Shown here: positions 5,964 through 6,436 of the stretch, in pieces
Numbering within the stretch: the stretch's first letter is position 1
Layout of the letters: the number at the start of each line of letters is the position of its first letter
NCBI GenBank assembly: GCA_001796965.1
Contig: MGOA01000126.1
Span: forward strand, 1-6,436
DNA length: 6,436 nt
Source: Chloroflexi bacterium RBG_16_64_43
Lineage (GTDB): Bacteria; Chloroflexota; Anaerolineae; Anaerolineales; RBG-16-64-43
Direction of reading: 5' to 3'
Position numbers and translations under genes: made by a program
Notes under the pieces: generated by a model
What the model saw: only the letters and a program-made list of their open reading frames with translations
Databases searched by the model: none
What the model was told of the DNA's origin: nothing

Positions 5964-6436
5964 CTATTGCGCCGCCGGGCGCGAGCCGCCCTCCCCGGTC
6001 AGAGCGGCTGGTTCAACCAAGAGCACTAATCCCTCCCGCCCCACAACACGCACGCGCGTTTCAGGCGGGATGGCCCCACGCGATCGTGCACTCCAGGTTT
6101 CGCTGGCCAGTTGAATGGACCCGGATCCGTGGACCTCGGTCAGGGTCACACCTATCTCCCCGGTGAGCCGGCCGGGATCCATGGTCGGCCGCTGACGGTG
6201 AGCCTTCAGCGACTGATGGACAACCAGCCAGAAGAAACCAATCGTAAAGAACGTGGCGCCGGCCGCCAGCGGCCATGAGACGCCCGAGATACGCCCCGAC
6301 TCGCCGCGGAAGAGCAGGATCGAGCCGGCGGTGAGCAAGACCGCCGAGGCGATGAGGTAATAGTTCTTCTGCGGGCGCACAATTGCCGCCACAAAGCCGG
6401 CCGCGCCGAGAAGCAGAATAACCACCGCCCACAGGT
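5964..6436 (-). CDS. NfeD-family membrane protein, 3' part (runs off right edge)
   Basis: NfeD proteins are membrane partners of SPFH/stomatin proteins. They have hydrophobic helices followed by a small C-terminal OB-fold, and long forms also carry an N-terminal ClpP-like serine protease domain. Counting from an in-frame GTG at 6425, hydrophobic stretches lie near residues 1-16, 22-39 and 50-70. A basic linker follows, then the OB-fold at about 84-139, with the typical conserved Trp (W111) and the closing strand RVRVVGREGLVLLVEP. The reading frame is still open at the window edge (CTG-TGG-GCG before the GTG) and no Shine-Dalgarno precedes the GTG. I therefore read this as the C-terminal part of a longer gene. 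Whether a protease domain lies upstream cannot be seen. The gene ends with TAG at 5964-5966, 19 bases before the ATG of the peptidase gene, so the two are probably co-transcribed. Confidence 0.82.
   Translation of the reverse strand, partial: LWAVVILLLGAAGFVAAIVRPQKNYYLIASAVLLTAGSILLFRGESGRISGVSWPLAAGATFFTIGFFWLVVHQSLKAHRQRPTMDPGRLTGEIGVTLTEVHGSGSIQLASETWSARSRGAIPPETRVRVVGREGLVLLVEPAALTGEGGSRPAAQ

Noticed and set aside
1..6436. CRISPR arrays, tRNA/rRNA genes, mobile element ends
   Set aside because: No regularly spaced repeats, cloverleaf sequences, transposase-like proteins or terminal inverted repeats with target duplications were seen on either strand.

Overview
The window is GC-rich bacterial DNA with strongly GC-biased third codon positions. 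It carries one leftward (minus-strand) gene cluster with no credible rightward gene. There is no RNA gene, CRISPR array, transposase or integrase. The proteins (slipin, NfeD, S9C peptidase, HAD-IA hydrolase, RimI-like acetyltransferase, MFS permease) are widespread. Their style resembles Chloroflexota (Anaerolineae-like) or another high-GC environmental lineage, but that is an impression and not a proof.

In the direction of transcription (right to left), the window opens with the 3' part of an nfeD-type membrane gene (about 5964-6436, running off the right edge). It is followed almost without a gap by a complete S9 prolyl-oligopeptidase-family serine peptidase (4067-5944). Next comes a 315-base stretch without an intact gene. 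It holds a decayed N-terminal piece of a stomatin-like (SPFH) gene and the strong Shine-Dalgarno of the next gene. An intact slipin follows (2852-3751), then a RimI-like GNAT acetyltransferase (2326-2811). A 200-base intergenic region contains a perfect hairpin. The cluster ends with a HAD-IA hydrolase (1472-2065, possibly from 2125) and a 12-helix MFS permease (125-1417). The left 124 bases are non-coding on the evidence here and hold inverted repeats, possibly the terminator of a rightward gene outside the window.

Functionally, NfeD and slipin are a known pair: NfeD-family membrane proteins partner with SPFH proteins in membrane microdomain and membrane quality control. Here a peptidase gene and an SPFH remnant separate the two, which suggests rearrangement of an older nfeD-SPFH locus. 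The acetyltransferase, HAD enzyme and transporter look like housekeeping or accessory genes in the same direction, with no shared pathway visible. I see no convincing evidence for a wholly new system. The best leads are the SPFH remnant, the Shine-Dalgarno-in-loop hairpin before the HAD gene, and the altered motif residues in the acetyltransferase.
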